64,000 nucleotides of DNA from Cricetomys ansorgei (taxonomy: Eukaryota; Chordata; Mammalia; Rodentia; Nesomyidae). Of this stretch, positions 10,887 through 23,800 are shown in pieces (positions within the stretch are counted from its first letter, which is position 1; every line of letters begins with the position of its first letter). The position numbers were made by a program, and so were the translations under genes. The stretch spans positions 4,680,001 to 4,744,000 of the forward strand of contig JAMJFZ010000818.1 of assembly GCA_026225945.1 (NCBI GenBank), read 5' to 3'. A model generated the notes under the pieces. That model ran no database searches and had not been told where the DNA came from. It saw only the letters and a list, made by a program, of their open reading frames with translations.

Positions 10887-10995
10887 TCGAGACAGGGTCT
10901 TAATGCAGCCCAGGCTGTGTAGCTGAGGGTGACCTTAAATGTTTGATCCTCCTGACTCCACCTGGGATCATGGGCTTATCACACCACTCAGCTCT
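10887..10995 (-). mobile_element. SINE B1 fragment
   Basis: CGAGACAGGGTCTTAATGC, then CCAGGCTGTGTAGCTGAGG. Confidence 0.65.
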
Positions 10996-11565
10996 GATAC
11001 AGGGATTTATAATCACTGTGGTTTGGAGACGGACACACAGTGTTAGTACCCGCAACAGTTTTACCTTAGGAGAAAAATGTAAACACAAGTATTTTTCAAT
11101 TCCAACTCAGTACAGAATGAGACAGAAGTGAGGTCAGGACAGTCCTCTAACACTGAGCTTTAAAAAGTGTTAGTTTGTCAAAATGAAGATATTCTCCTTG
11201 TCAGGTATCAGAGAAGATCTGATCTTGCCCCCCCAAATCCAGAGCAGTTGCTCCTCTTCTCTCCCTTGAGCTTCTCAAAAATCCACAGAATTCGAATGGC
11301 ACAAGACAGGCCAAGGATTATGGTCTGGGCAAGAAAAAAGCAGCAGGAAAATCCGTGTGCTCGTCAAGTTGCTATCAGTGCACATGTCCAGGACACTTCC
11401 CACACAGGCCACCACGGGCTGGAGAGCAGCCCTCTTCCTGCCTGGACCACCACAGGGCAGGAACCAGATGTCTTTCCAGTTTGCAGAGGGCAGGGGCTGC
11501 AAAGACTGAGAGGCAGGGAATAGGAGCACCACGAATCTCTATGCCAATATCATCATGGCTGGATG
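10996..11565. other. Unassigned sequence
   Basis: No exon or repeat recognised. Confidence 0.4.
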
Positions 11566-11675
11566 AGCCGGGCGTGCCAGCTCTTGCTTGTAATCCCAGA
11601 GCATGGGAGGCAGGGCCAGGATGGTCTTGTCCCAGTGCAGCCCAGGCTAAATTTTAAGATCTCAAAAACAAAAAG
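11566..11675 (+). mobile_element. SINE B1 fragment
   Basis: GAGCCGGGCGTGCCAGCTC, then TAATCCCAGAGCATGGGAGG and a short A-rich tail. Confidence 0.65.
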
Positions 11676-12085
11676 AACCACAGATACCGTGGAGTTGAGC
11701 AAGGAATGTATTTCTTGTCTCAGCTGAGCTGTGACCAAAATATTCTAGTCTTTCCAAGCAGCCCACCTGCTGTCAAGCCTTGTCTCCAAGCCAAACTGTG
11801 AGAATGAAGTTACCAAGCCTGCCTTGGCAGGAGTAGCAGCCTTGAAACTCAGGTGGAGGGAGCCCTGCTGGGCATTTGCTGCAAGGGGATGGCAGCCCCG
11901 GGCCCTGTGCTCTCAGACCTGTGCATGGTCCATGCTCAAAGCCCAGCAGGGGCATCTCCACACCAACCTCCAGACAGACTCCCACACATTCTCCAACTTG
12001 AGACTGTTTCCATCTTCCACCTAGCTTTGTGGGCGGAGAGCAGAGCTCAACAAAAACCATGCACTTTACTCCGTGAGACATTTCA
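11676..12085. other. Unassigned sequence below WIPI2
   Basis: No exon or repeat recognised. It lies beyond the distal poly(A) candidate of WIPI2. Confidence 0.4.
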
Positions 12086-12091
12086 GTTTTA

Positions 12092-12280
12092 GTGTTTATT
12101 GGAGTCCATTGCTGGCCAGGCCCAGTGCTGGGTGCTCACAGGGCACCCAATCACATACCTCACAACAGCCCTGTGAGGTAGGGTCCTTCTTGTACAGTCC
12201 ACCCTGAGGCCCCCGGGACCTGCCCGTAGCTCACACCATCTGTGTAGGCAGGACACGGGATTCCAACTCTTGCTTTCATT
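12092..12280 (+). mobile_element. MIR SINE, near full length
   Basis: TTTATTGGAGTCC start, CCAGGCCCAGTGCTGGG, then ACAACAGCCCTGTGAGGTAG and GGGATTCCAACTC, in MIR order. Confidence 0.8.
12095..12100 (-). promoter_or_regulatory. AATAAA hexamer, distal poly(A) candidate for WIPI2
   Basis: AATAAA on the minus strand, about 2.65 kb after the WIPI2 stop. It is formed by the first bases of a reversed MIR. Confidence 0.3.
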
Positions 12281-12389
12281 GTTTTAGAAAATACAAAAGC
12301 TTTGGTCCCAATCCACACAAATCTTAAAAATTTGGGGGTTTTCAAACTCCTGTTCCCCATTGTTTTTTTTTTTAAAGTTGTCATCCTTT

Positions 12390-12523
12390 GGTTTTTTTTT
12401 GAGATAGGGCCTTTACTCTGTAGGCCAGGCTTGCCCAGAACTATATAAGTTAGGCTGGCTTCAAACTCACAGCAATCCTCCTGCCTCTCTTGACTGCTGG
12501 GATTACAGATGTGTGCCACACAG
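12390..12523 (-). mobile_element. SINE B1
   Basis: T tract, TTGAGATAGGGCC, then TGTAGGCCAGGC and GGATTACAGATGTGTGCC. Confidence 0.8.
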
Positions 12524-13540
12524 GATTCCAAAATTTTCTCTGAACTTTGGAAAAATAAAAGTTTAAAAATGACAACTGCTGTGGAACCGGGGGTGGGGGT
12601 GGGGCGTGGTCAGCAGTCACCCGAGTCTCAATCAGTCCCTCAAATGGTTCTCCAGTGGCGAGTCCTGTTGAGTGCCCCTCCCACTCCGAGAGCTGCTCTC
12701 TCCTCTCTCCCCCCCTCCCTCACGGTTAAGGCCTGCAGACTGCCTCTCATCCAGGTGAGCAGACACCAATCCTTTGCTTTTTTGACCTATGGTCTCCTTT
12801 CCTCTGCAGGAAGCACAGGCATACCTGTCATCTGTCCCGAGAGAGGAAGACTCACCACGCCTGTCCCGCCCTGGCGCAAGTCCAAGGTTACCGCACAAGT
12901 CATACTTGAACCCTGACACTGGCTCTTTGGTTCCAGGAAACCCTGTGTGCCATAGTCCCTACTCTTTGGCACTCTGGCTGTGCTCGGCTCTGTGAAGGCC
13001 CATTCTATTCCTCCTGCAGAGCACTCACTTCCCGCAGAGTACAGGGCTGCGGTCCCATGTTATCAGGGTCCAGGACAGCCATATGTGGTTTAAAGTTCAG
13101 CGTGCCCAGCCTCATCCCTGCCTCACAAAGTGTACATAGTTTGGGTACTCAGATGCTACAGAGCATAGGTGCAACCAGCACCCAGCCAGATCTAGATGTG
13201 GGTGCCCCTGGTGCCCACCCATGTGACTAGCCACCCTGGGAGCAAGAGCAGGAACAGCAGCAGGTCTGTGTAGCCACGGGCACACTGCAGCACTCCATCA
13301 GACATAACCAGACTGGACTAAAGACAGCTATCTGCAGTCTCTCCTGTTCAGAAGCTTAATTGGGGTGGGTGAACTCGGCACCCCAACATTATCCTCCTCA
13401 TTCCCTGCTCCAAAGCCCCTGCACCTAACGCCATGTTCATGAAGAAGCAACTCTCCACACTCCCGGGACGGCCACTGCTGGGGTCTGTGTTTAGAATGCA
13501 GACTTGAGGGCCTGAACTTTTCACTCTGTAGAGCTTGAGA
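12524..13540. other. Unassigned sequence downstream of WIPI2
   Basis: No exon recognised. A G-rich patch (GGGGGTGGGGGTGGGG) lies at about 12590-12605. It could be distal 3' UTR of WIPI2 if the distal signal is used. Confidence 0.4.
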
Positions 13541-13544
13541 AAGG

Positions 13545-13705
13545 AGCCTGGCATAATGATGTCTGCAATCCCAAATCTCAGAAAGTTGAGGCAGGGGGAC
13601 TGCTCTAAGTTCAAGGCCAGCCTGGGCTATATAGTGAATTCCAAGGCAGCCTGGGCTGTCTGTAGTGTGAGACTGTACTTCCTCCAAAGCCACCAAAAAA
13701 AATCA
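13545..13705 (+). mobile_element. SINE B1, old copy
   Basis: GAGCCTGGCATAATGATG, then TTCAAGGCCAGCCTGGGC and an A-rich end. Confidence 0.7.
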
Positions 13706-14030
13706 AGCAAACAGGAGTGAGGGCAGAAGTGAAATTTGACATCACTTGCCTGCACACTCCGTAAGACCGAAATAGAAAAGGCACATTACCCCGGGGAAGG
13801 AGGATCTACTCATGTCTCCCTGGGGCCTTTCTACCTGTCGCTGCTACCTCTGTGGAGGGGAGAAGGGCCTCTGGGAGGCAGTACAGCTCCAGGTCAGCAG
13901 AGACTGACCAGTGGTAGCATCTTAAACCTCTGTGCTTTGTAGGGACGGGAGGAGCTGCAGACTCTCCTTTAAAAACAAAAACGAAGAACCAAGTCACAGT
14001 TACTGGATGGGGACAGTAGGAGACAGAGCA

Positions 14031-14036
14031 TTTAAT
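14031..14036 (-). promoter_or_regulatory. WIPI2: Poly(A) signal ATTAAA (WIPI2, proximal)
   Basis: ATTAAA lies on the minus strand about 715 nt after the stop codon. About 20-70 nt further on comes a GU- and U-rich stretch (TGTGACTTGGTTC, then U tracts), as expected for a downstream element. Confidence 0.55.
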
Positions 14037-14503
14037 GACAAACAAAATCATCTTCCTTGGCTCCAGGCTGCCCTGGCACACTGCCAAGTTCACTTGTCAG
14101 AAGAGAAGGCATAGAGCAGAAACTGCCTCTCCCTCTTAAGACTCCCATGGAGAATAGACCCAGAACAATAGTTCCCCGGGAGGAAGCTAGTCCCAGAGTA
14201 ATCCAATCTGGAAAGTTTGATAAACTGGAGGGAAATGGTCCAGGAGGGGCTGTAGGGCAAGGCCTACTGTAGGCCTCCTGACAGAGGCCACTGTCCGCTG
14301 GCACCCTGGCTGGCCTCAGGGGGCGACAGGCCCTGTACCTGCAGAACCACTGCACGCAGAGCCTTCTTCATGTGTGTCCTGACACGAGACCTGACAACTG
14401 TGGTTTGCTATGGAGTGGTCACTCTCTCTCCTATGCTGGCTTGGCATATCACGCATGCAAAGCAAGGAGACGCCACAGACTTCACCAAACAGTTAATTTT
14501 GGC

Positions 14504-14528
14504 AAAAAAAAAAAAAAAAAAAAAAAAA
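14504..14528 (+). repeat. (A)25 tract in the WIPI2 3' UTR
   Basis: An uninterrupted run of 25 A. The mRNA would carry U25 about 225 nt after the stop. Confidence 0.95.
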
Positions 14529-14751
14529 GCGAGAGAAAATAAAAAGCTAAAATTCATAAGCAGGATTAAAATCGCTGAAGTGAGAACAGTGTATTTTCTC
14601 AACAGTATGGATAGACTATAACTACAATCTCTTTGCTTTAAAGTCTCTGCCATCCTCTCCCTCAATTCAGGTCAAAGTTCATAGCAGCAATGCACAAGTC
14701 CTCTGCCAGGCCAGCGTTCTCTGCTCCTGGGCCAGAGTTCACAGGTCAGGA

Positions 14752-14864
14752 TCAGTCAGTCCGGAGAATCATGGGAGGATGCTCGCTGTCTTCGTCCAGG
14801 CGCAGGGCGCTAGCTTCATCCTCCAGGCATGCACCGCCCACGGCACCCAGGTCATCTGTGTATG
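14752..14864 (-). CDS. WIPI2: WIPI2 coding exon 12 (residues 409-445 and stop)
   Basis: The acceptor is TTTGCAG. The exon encodes [11 protein letters not shown], then an acidic stretch, and ends HPPMILRTD followed by TGA at 14754-14752. Confidence 0.95.
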
Positions 14865-17800
14865 CTGCAAAGAGATGAGAGCGCCACCCTCAGACAGCTG
14901 GGACCAGTCACAGATCCTGTGGCACCAATGATAGGTTGCGCCCAGGAGACGGCACTTGGTTATGACTTAACTACTGGTTAGAGGCCTTTGCAGCCACAGG
15001 CAGAGACAGATGACATCACCTATTTCCCAGCATGCACCAGCACAGCACAAGCCCTGTACAGTAAACAACCTTTACTGAATGCACAGGCTGCACTCTTATG
15101 AGGGACCAAGGAGACTAAGAGACTCTAGCTGGAGGCATAGGTCACACATTATGGCTGAAAGGAGGTTCCACAACATGGCAGCTAGCGCAACCTCTCTTTC
15201 AAGCAAACCCCTTGAGTTTAGGGAAAATCGGCAGCATGGATGGAGAGGGCCAGGCCTGAGTGACCTCAGCTGTCAGCACAGGTGGTCTCTGCTCGTGATG
15301 CATCAAGGACAGGCTGCTTCCAGAGAAAGGCGGCAGGCTGTGAGGGCTCATGTGCAGTCAGAGTCACTGGCCACAACAATGCCCCCAAACGAAGACTGTA
15401 AATTCACTTCACAAGCCTTGGAAGGAAGTCCTGTCCCATGGCTCAGTAGGAGGGGTAACTCCAGTGACAACATACTGTGGAAGAACCCTGGAAGCTGTTG
15501 CTCACTTACCTTCTAAATTGGCCTCCTGCCCTTTACCGAGTCTTGTTGGGGACGAGGGCACATAGGCACCTTTGGCAGCTGCTGTGCCATACGCCTGTGT
15601 TACTAAGGGGCAGTCATGGGATGCAGAGTCTACAATTTCACTAGTCGTTTCCATACTGCCGTCAAGCCTAGAGACAGTAAATGAACAAGGTCAGACTCTG
15701 TTTCAAGCCAGGTGTGGCAGCTCACTCTATAATTCCCAGCACTTGGGAGGTTGAGGCAGGAGGATTCTCCTTAGTTCGAGGCCAACCGTGGCTACAGAGC
15801 AAGACTCATCTCAAACAAAACAAGTTGTTCCGGAAGGACAGCGGGTCATAGGTATGGCTTAGCCTGGGGCCTGCAGTGCTAGCCAAGGCGAGTGTGCGCT
15901 GCCTGCCGCCGCCTGACAAATGCTCACACCATCAGCACCGACGGACTGCTCCCTGGGAGTTCCACTGGGTGACTTTTACACAGGAAGGCTGATAAAGTCA
16001 CACATAACCCAATCACCAGCCGTGAATTCCCCACTCCCATCCTGTGGTGGGGTGGCAGGCCCCCTGGAGAACACCTTACTGTAAACCCTGAGCCTCATCC
16101 TTGGCACGGGCCTGATGGGCCACCCAGTCGTCACACACAGACCATCACAGCCTCAGGAACCTCTCCTTCCTGGCCCTGAAGGGCAATCTGTGGCCATCAA
16201 GGGAAGGTGGAAGGCTCTTAGTACCAGAGAAATGGAACTAATCAGGGACGATGCTTGCCAGTGGGACAGGCTAGCACAGTGGCCTCAAGGGATTGCTGCA
16301 GACCCACCACACAGCGCCCACAGGACAGACTACCACGCAGAGCAGCCTCACCTGTGCTGACGCATCAGGGCACACTCGCCACCTTCCTGGGGGTCCAAGT
16401 TGTACATGTACAAATAGCCGTCTGATGCTCCTACCAGCAACCGTGGGATCTTCTGAATTCTAAAGAAAGGCAGCTATATTTTAGAAGGAAGATTTTTCTT
16501 TTTCACAAAAGGATCTGACCAAACCTATATAGAAGCTGGGCTATGGAAGAAACCCACCAGCATTAGGACGAAGACAGTACTTGAGCTCCTTAGAGCGAAG
16601 CTGGCAAGGCCAGGGATGGCCTGGGTGTGAGCACACACTGAATCCCCAAGAGAACGTGGTGGAGCAGGGCAGCTGTCAGTCTCTCTGATCACTAAGGGTG
16701 GGTATTTCCCTTCTCTTCCTGTGTTTCCATGCACTCATCTACGCATGCACGCGGGAAGCCAGGAGGTGTGGGATGTCCTGTTCTACCATTCTGAGCTTTA
16801 CTCCATTGAACTTGGATCTAGGCTGGTGGCAAGTCCCAACAATCCACCTGTCTGCCTCCCCAAGTGCTCGGAACAGGCACACGTGTGGCCACACCTGGCT
16901 TGCATGTGGGTGCTGAGACAGCCATCACCCATCAAGCACTTCCAGCCCAAGGTGGGCGCTAGCTTCAGCAGAACACTAACATCACAGCATCTTTGCTAGA
17001 GTGTTGACTTCCAGAGCCAGAGCTGCGCTGTCGCTGTCTGACAGACAAGCTCTCCAGCACTTCGCTGCTGACAATCCCAACTGCACAAGCAGGACCTGCA
17101 TGCTCCTGGGCGCTGCCATAAAACAGCGCCATTTCCTATTGTCTGACTTAATGTTTTCTGTCAACACAAACACCCTGCAAAATGCAAAGAAGGTTTTGTG
17201 GAGATAATCCCAGAGACACCCAGGTCCTGGCCTTTGGGTCTTCCCACTTTAGGCTTGATGGAACCCAAGCTCAGACAGGCTGGGCCACACACACCTCTGC
17301 AAGCTGGCAGTAAGCACTGTGACTCTCTTCCCTGGCTCTGATGTGCATGCGGCAGAGGGTGGGGCCACAGCCTCAGTCTGTACTCACGTGGTTAGCGAGC
17401 AGATATTTTTGTGGCCACAGAATGGCAGGCGGACGGTGGCAAAGGCCCTGCCCTGGTTGAACATTTCTGTTACTTGTGAAGGCAGGTAGCTGGTAGATGC
17501 CATGAGCACTTTCCCGAAGTAGCCGGTCCAGGTAGTAGGCTCTTCCGGGGGTCTGGAAGGAAGTACCGCACACAGGTGAGGATAAGTTCTCACTGAGAAC
17601 TAGAGCCAGCCCAAGACCAGCAGTTCTCAACCTGTCGGTTGCAACTCCTTTTGGGTATGTGTGTCAAATGACCCTTTTCACAGGGGACGCCTGCATATCA
17701 GACAATCTGCATATAGATAATTATATTACGAGTCACAACAGTAGCAAAATTATAGTTATGAAGTAGCATGAGAATAACGTTATGGTTGGGGTCACCACAG

Positions 17801-20800
17801 CGTGAGGAACTAACTGTATTAAAGGGCCGCAGCGTTAGGAAGGTTGAGAACCACTGACCAACGCTCCACACTTCACAAAAGATCTGCTATGGAAAGCACA
17901 GAGTGCCCAGTTTCCCCCTGACCAATGGCTGTGGCCATGACAGCACACCATCGGGAGCACGTTCTGGAGCAGCAGCTCAAAAACCTCAGTGCACGCTCCG
18001 GATTCATTACAGTTCCCGTTTTGTTTCTTTAGTGTAACTTGTAACTACTTGTGGGAGTCAGGTCCCTGTTTCACAACGTGGGTCCTGGGGATCAAACTTG
18101 GGCTGTCTGTCTGTCTACTGTGTACTCCTTTGCTGCTGTGTCTTGTGCATGCAGACCAGGTCTGCACTCAGAAATGGCGTTACAGAGTAGGTTGCTTTTC
18201 TGGCCTGTGTGGACAGTTTACAATTTTGTGTTTTTCTTTTATTAATTAAATTTAAATTAATTAAAATTGATGAGATTGTATTGAGCCTGTATGCCAGTGT
18301 GCTTCTGGAGGTCAGGGGACAACGTACAGGAGTCACTCCGCTCCTTCTACCATGTGGCTCTGGGGATGACACTCAGGCTGTCAGGCTTGGCACCTTTACC
18401 CACTGAGCCACCTTATCTACCCTCAAAAGTAGAGACCAGCCGGGTGCAGCACACGCCTTTAATCCCAGCACTCAGGAGGCAGAGGCAGGAGGATCTCTGT
18501 GAGTTAGTTTGAGGCCAGCCTGGTCTATAGAGTGAGTTCCAGGACAGCCAGGGCTAGAGACCTCCGCACCTCCGCACCCCCTCCCCCCAAAAGAAAGACA
18601 CACTTGACTTTGTAACTCACTTTTCCCGCACGGCCTCCAGTTTGAAGATATGCACAGTTTCGGTGTTGCTGGACGCAGAGAGGAACATGCCATCCATGCT
18701 GAAGGCCAGGGAGCAAATGCTCACACACCTGAGGAACAGGGGGCATGAGAGAGGCCCCAGCTCTGCCACCAGAGAACACACTGGCAACAGTGAGGGCGGG
18801 GATGCAGTGCTTTCCCCGGGATCTCTAACTGCCACAGAGGACACACTGCTGAGGCACATTTGGCCCTACAGAAGTCTTTCTGCTTTTCTTGGCCACTTCC
18901 TCTGGACAGCGGAACCTGCTTGTGATAAAACCAGGCAAGAGCGATTCTTTTGTTTTTTGAGACAGGTTCTTAATGTGTAAGCCTGGCTAGCCTAGAACTT
19001 AGTATGCAGACCAGGTTAGTTTTGAATTTGCAATTAATCATTCCCCTGCCTCTACCTCCTGTATGTGGTCAGACCACCCACCCACCCCCGCCACACACAC
19101 ACACTTTTTAAAGACAAGGTCTTACTTATAGTCCTGGCTGGACTTGAACTCACAGAGATCCTCCAGCCTCTGCCTCCCTGGGTACTAGGACCAAAGGTAT
19201 GAGCTACCTACCATACCCAGCAAAGAAAAATTCTTCAAGAAGTCCTTAAATAATCTATTTTTCCTTTGATTCCAAATAACCAAGGAAACCAATACCATGT
19301 GGCTGTATGGAACCAGTTTTAGGTGGATTAGCATGGAACTGTAGTGTCTGACCAGGCAGGGGATCAGTCAGCAGGTTGGTGATGTCCTGGGCAATCCCCA
19401 CAGCACCTGCCTCCCAGGTCACTAAACAGTCCACAAAATGTTTCCCTTAATCCTTCAAGGTAGGTTAGTACTTTAGAGTGTTTCCAATGTCCCAGTATTG
19501 ACGGTGTGTATACAGCAGGCAGCACTGGACTGCTGTCTAAGTGCCTGTCAATGGGTAGGGTTGCCAGGTCTACTTCAGGAGGGTCAGGCCACACACCCAG
19601 ATCTGACTCAGCAGCACAAGCAGATGCACGATTAGGGAGGATGTGGGTACAATGAAGGTACAGAGAGGCTCCTGGCAGACACTGGACACAGGAGAATCTA
19701 GAGAGGTGTGACAGAGGGAGACCAACGATGCAGTCCCTGAAGGAGATTGTAGCATCAGCTGAGTTTTTTTTCCTGAAGTGTTTCAGACAGAGCCTTACTG
19801 TATAGCCCAGGCTGGGTGAGACCCCAACACAGTCCTCTCTATCTCTGGGGACATCCCAACAAGCAAAGGGATGTGACAACAGCCAGTGGCAGGTCCCCCA
19901 GAGGACAATCACGCATTCCTAATCACGTCTCAGAATCTAACCCGCAGCCCTGGGAGGCAGTGACCCTACTGTATTTCCACTAGAGAGGAGGGAGTAAGAT
20001 CCAGAGGCCAAGGGACATGCTGCTGCCATGTCACAGTCACAGTGATGGCTTAGGGCCTGAACCAAGCCAGCGGGCACCACAGCCCACTCCTGTTCTGTCC
20101 TGTGTTCCAGCATGTGCCTTAAGAGGTGGTTAAGTGACGGTGTGTCAGGCACAGATACAGGATGCTGTGGGCAGGGAAGGAACAGCCTAAGATACCTGCT
20201 AGGTGAGGGGAGCTGGGCAGGGCCTCAGGGGTAGAAGAGGCAAGGAGGAGCCCACCAGGTGAAGATGCTGTCCTGTACCCTGAATCTCCTGGCTCTTCCA
20301 GCCTCCCTCTGGTTCAGGCAGGATCACAGACTATGAAGCCAGTCACTTTCACAGAACTGCTTTGGCCTACCCTTCTGAGACCTGTTCCTGGGGGTGTGTG
20401 CTTGTGATGTGAGTCGCTAGACCCAGGTGCTTCTCCAAGCCCCTCCCTGACCACAGGGAACAGAAACTGAAACGCAATGGTAAAGGGTGCACTTTACCTC
20501 TTCACTCCTCTCCGGAACTCAAATAGCTTTTGTCCCTCTGGAATGGAAAACACCCGGATCACAGTCCCCTAGGGCAGAGTGAAGAAAAAAAGGGAAGAAA
20601 ACAGAATTTTAGCTAAGCAGAAACTGTTATGATTTTTTCACATCATTCTACAGATGAACATGCCAGGCAGCCTGTTTCCAGGGGCAACTCTGCTTGGGCT
20701 GAAGGGGATCTGGCCTCCTCGCTGAGCCCTAGCTCTGGTGTATTACACACCCCTGCTGCCACAGATCAGAAGGTTCTACCCTGTTCTTGCTCACCACCAC

Positions 20801-23800
20801 CACCACCACCGCACAGCTTACAGTCATCCTACTTATCTTAGATACAAGCAGCCTTGAAGCCAAATGTGGAGCACACTGAAGCATCACACCTTTAACCCAG
20901 AGACCTTCTTATTGGGAATCTCTTAATGTTAATAACCAGACATAGACACTTCGGATTCACACATGACTCAAACACACCATTAATTGCAATAATATGAGCA
21001 ACAACATCAATGTTTCAAAATAGTCATGTTTAAAAATAGTATAGCCATTAAAATCTTTGTTGTTTTTTTGAGACAAGGCCCCACTGTCTCCCTGGCTGGC
21101 CTGGGGCTATGTAAACCAGACTGGTTTTGATTTCAGAAATCTGCCTGTCTGCCTCTGGTCACCACCGTGTCCCACGTTTTTCTGTTTTATGCTGCCAACA
21201 AGCATTTGCTTTCCTTTTCTTTGTAACTGTTTGTGTGTATTTGTGGGTGCAAGCACACAGTACACACGTGGAGGCTAGAGGACAGCCTGCACGAGTCGGT
21301 TCTCTCCTACCGTGCTTCAGGGATTGAACTCAGGTCATGTCAGCCTCTAACTTGCCCATGTGTGCACATGCACTGTACATACATGAACGTGTACACAAGA
21401 CAACACATACACCTGACGAACCATCTCGCTGGCCCCTGCAGTGTCAAACAATGGCCCTAAAGCATTAACGCAGGGTGGTGGAACCTTCAAGAGGTGAGGC
21501 CTAGAGAAAGTAAGACCAGTCTCTAGACTGGAGTATGGGGACTCCAGCCCCTCCATCTCTTCCTCCTGGCTGCTACACGAGCAGCTTTTCTTGGCCGTGG
21601 ACAGGTTCAATGACAGCAGGCTGAGCACTAACTAGCACACTTGCTCCGTACAGGCTACTTCCTTCGGTTACACTCCTGCAGGCTGGGAAGATAACGGTGT
21701 TTGCAACCTGCACTGTGGCGGCTCCTCACAGCGGACTACTTTTGCTTCCCCCACGATGTGAACATAACCAACAGCTTGAGGAGACCACTGACACGGGTTT
21801 CCCCAGCCACGGCAGACATACCTTCTCAGAAGCAGTGGCAAGCTTGGTCCCACTTGCATCAAAAGCCAGGGCTGCTAAGGGACTGTCATGAGCCGGGATC
21901 ATGTTTGCAGCTCTCTGAAAAGGGGAAACCAAGAAACCATGACTGTCACACAAGAGCCTTGTCCCCAAGCTACCACTGGCCATCAGGTAGAAACGACGGC
22001 TGAAGAGCACCATTGCTAACTCAACGTGAGCAGTGGAGTCACGTGGCTGGCAGGCCTGCGGAAACACTGCTCAGTCTGCAACAGGCAGAGCAGCTGACCC
22101 AGTTTGCTGGGTTCTGCCAACAAGCACACCTGGAGCTCAGCACTGTGGAGCGCTGGTGAGATGCAGCAGCTCAGCCAGACCCGCTCTGCCACCTAAGGAG
22201 AGCTAGCGCCAGGGAAAGCCATGCTGCTGAGCCAAGGATGCCACTGCATGCCTTCCCAGCAAAACACATCTTACAGAGCCACGCAAGGACCTCACCAAGT
22301 TAATGGTGTCGAAGACCTGCACCTCTCCAATGGTCGCACTCCCTGGATACGCCAAGTAGCAGTTGTCATTGTTTATTGACAGTGCACACAAGCCTGTGGA
22401 AACACACAACAACTAAACGCACACTGAGTCTAGAAGGATACCTTTAGGGTTAGAGGGGACTTAGCATTCCCAGAACAGAAACAAAACGAAGCCGCAGGCA
22501 GCCTCTGCACTGAGTTCTGCACCCCAGGCCAGCATCCTTCAGAGAAGAAAGGCCTTTGGTTTAGAACGCCCAACAGGCCGGGCTAAAGCTGATCCAACCA
22601 AGGAGCTTACACACTCACAAGACAGCCCCTGGGAAGGTGGCTCAGCAGGACAGCACCAGGAAGGAGGGTTGTTCAGCTCACACCCATCACATTGCATACC
22701 TCCTGTGCAGACCAGAGAGGGAACCCCATCTACGGCTATCTTTATTACGCTTGTTTGTTTAGTGTGTGTGCACGTGTGCCGAGGTGTGTGTTGAGGACAG
22801 CTTGAAGGAGTTAGTTCTCTCCTTTCACTGTGTGTGTTCTAGGAATGGCACTTAGGTGGTCAGGCTCGGCATTTACTTGCTGAGTCATCTCACTGGTCTG
22901 CAGTTATCTTTAAGAGGCCCCCAAAGAAGCCAATTATCTTCTTTAAAAACAACAAAATTTACTTATAAATATTTATATTTGGTTTGCTTGTGTGTGTGTG
23001 CGCACACACTCACGCGTGAGTGTATGATCACGTGCATTCCATGGCGCAGGTAGTAAAGGCAGAGGACACATCGCAAGGGTCAGTTTTCTTTTTCCAAAAT
23101 GGGGATTCCAGGAACCAAACTGCGGTAGTCAGGCTTGGCTGCTAGGGCCTTTACCTGCTGAGCCATCTCACCAGCTCAGGATCGCCTTCTTAGCGATGGC
23201 TTACCTGAAGGGTTTGGGGGTGTCTCTCGGATGGTATGAAGTACCTTCATGTCCCGGATGTTGTGTATGTAGAGTGACTCTTCCAGACACACGATGAGTC
23301 TCTAGAAACAGTGAGAACAAAGATCACCAAGTATGAAGCACCAGGGCAGCAGGTGCTCTCCCCTTCTCCATGCGGGCTGCTGTACAGAGCTCGTGTGTGC
23401 AGCTGCCTTCCCACTGTCAAACAGGCTCCAGAGCCATTTGCATCAGCTCCCGTAACTACATATGCCAAGTGTGCGATGCATTCTAACCAGGTGACTTAAT
23501 TCAGTACCATGTGCTTGGGTGATTGGGAGAAATCTATAAAGGCAAACTGCTTTAGAAAACTATGGCAAGGGCTGGGGCTGACCGAGTGGATGACAGTACT
23601 CGCTCTGTGTGTGGACTGGAGTTCGGACCCCAGAACCCATGTAACAGATGCAGCAGTGCGATTACAGCAAGATGGAAGGTGGAGACAGGAATTCCCTGGA
23701 AGCTCACTGGAAGCTGTCCTGTATACACAGTGGCAACCAAGACACCCCGTCACGAATAAAGTGGAAACGAGAACTGACACCTAGGCTAGGATCTGACTCC

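Larger units (their letters stand above)
14015..14751 (-). other. WIPI2: WIPI2 3' UTR (proximal form, inferred)
   Basis: This is the sequence after the stop codon down to a likely cleavage site below the ATTAAA signal at 14031-14036. It contains a 25-nt T tract on the transcript strand (14504-14528). The end is inferred from the signal only. Confidence 0.6.

Noticed and set aside
1..12000. 5' exons of SLC29A4, the expected next gene below WIPI2
   Set aside because: No coding exon or CpG island was recognised; the gene probably lies beyond the left edge.
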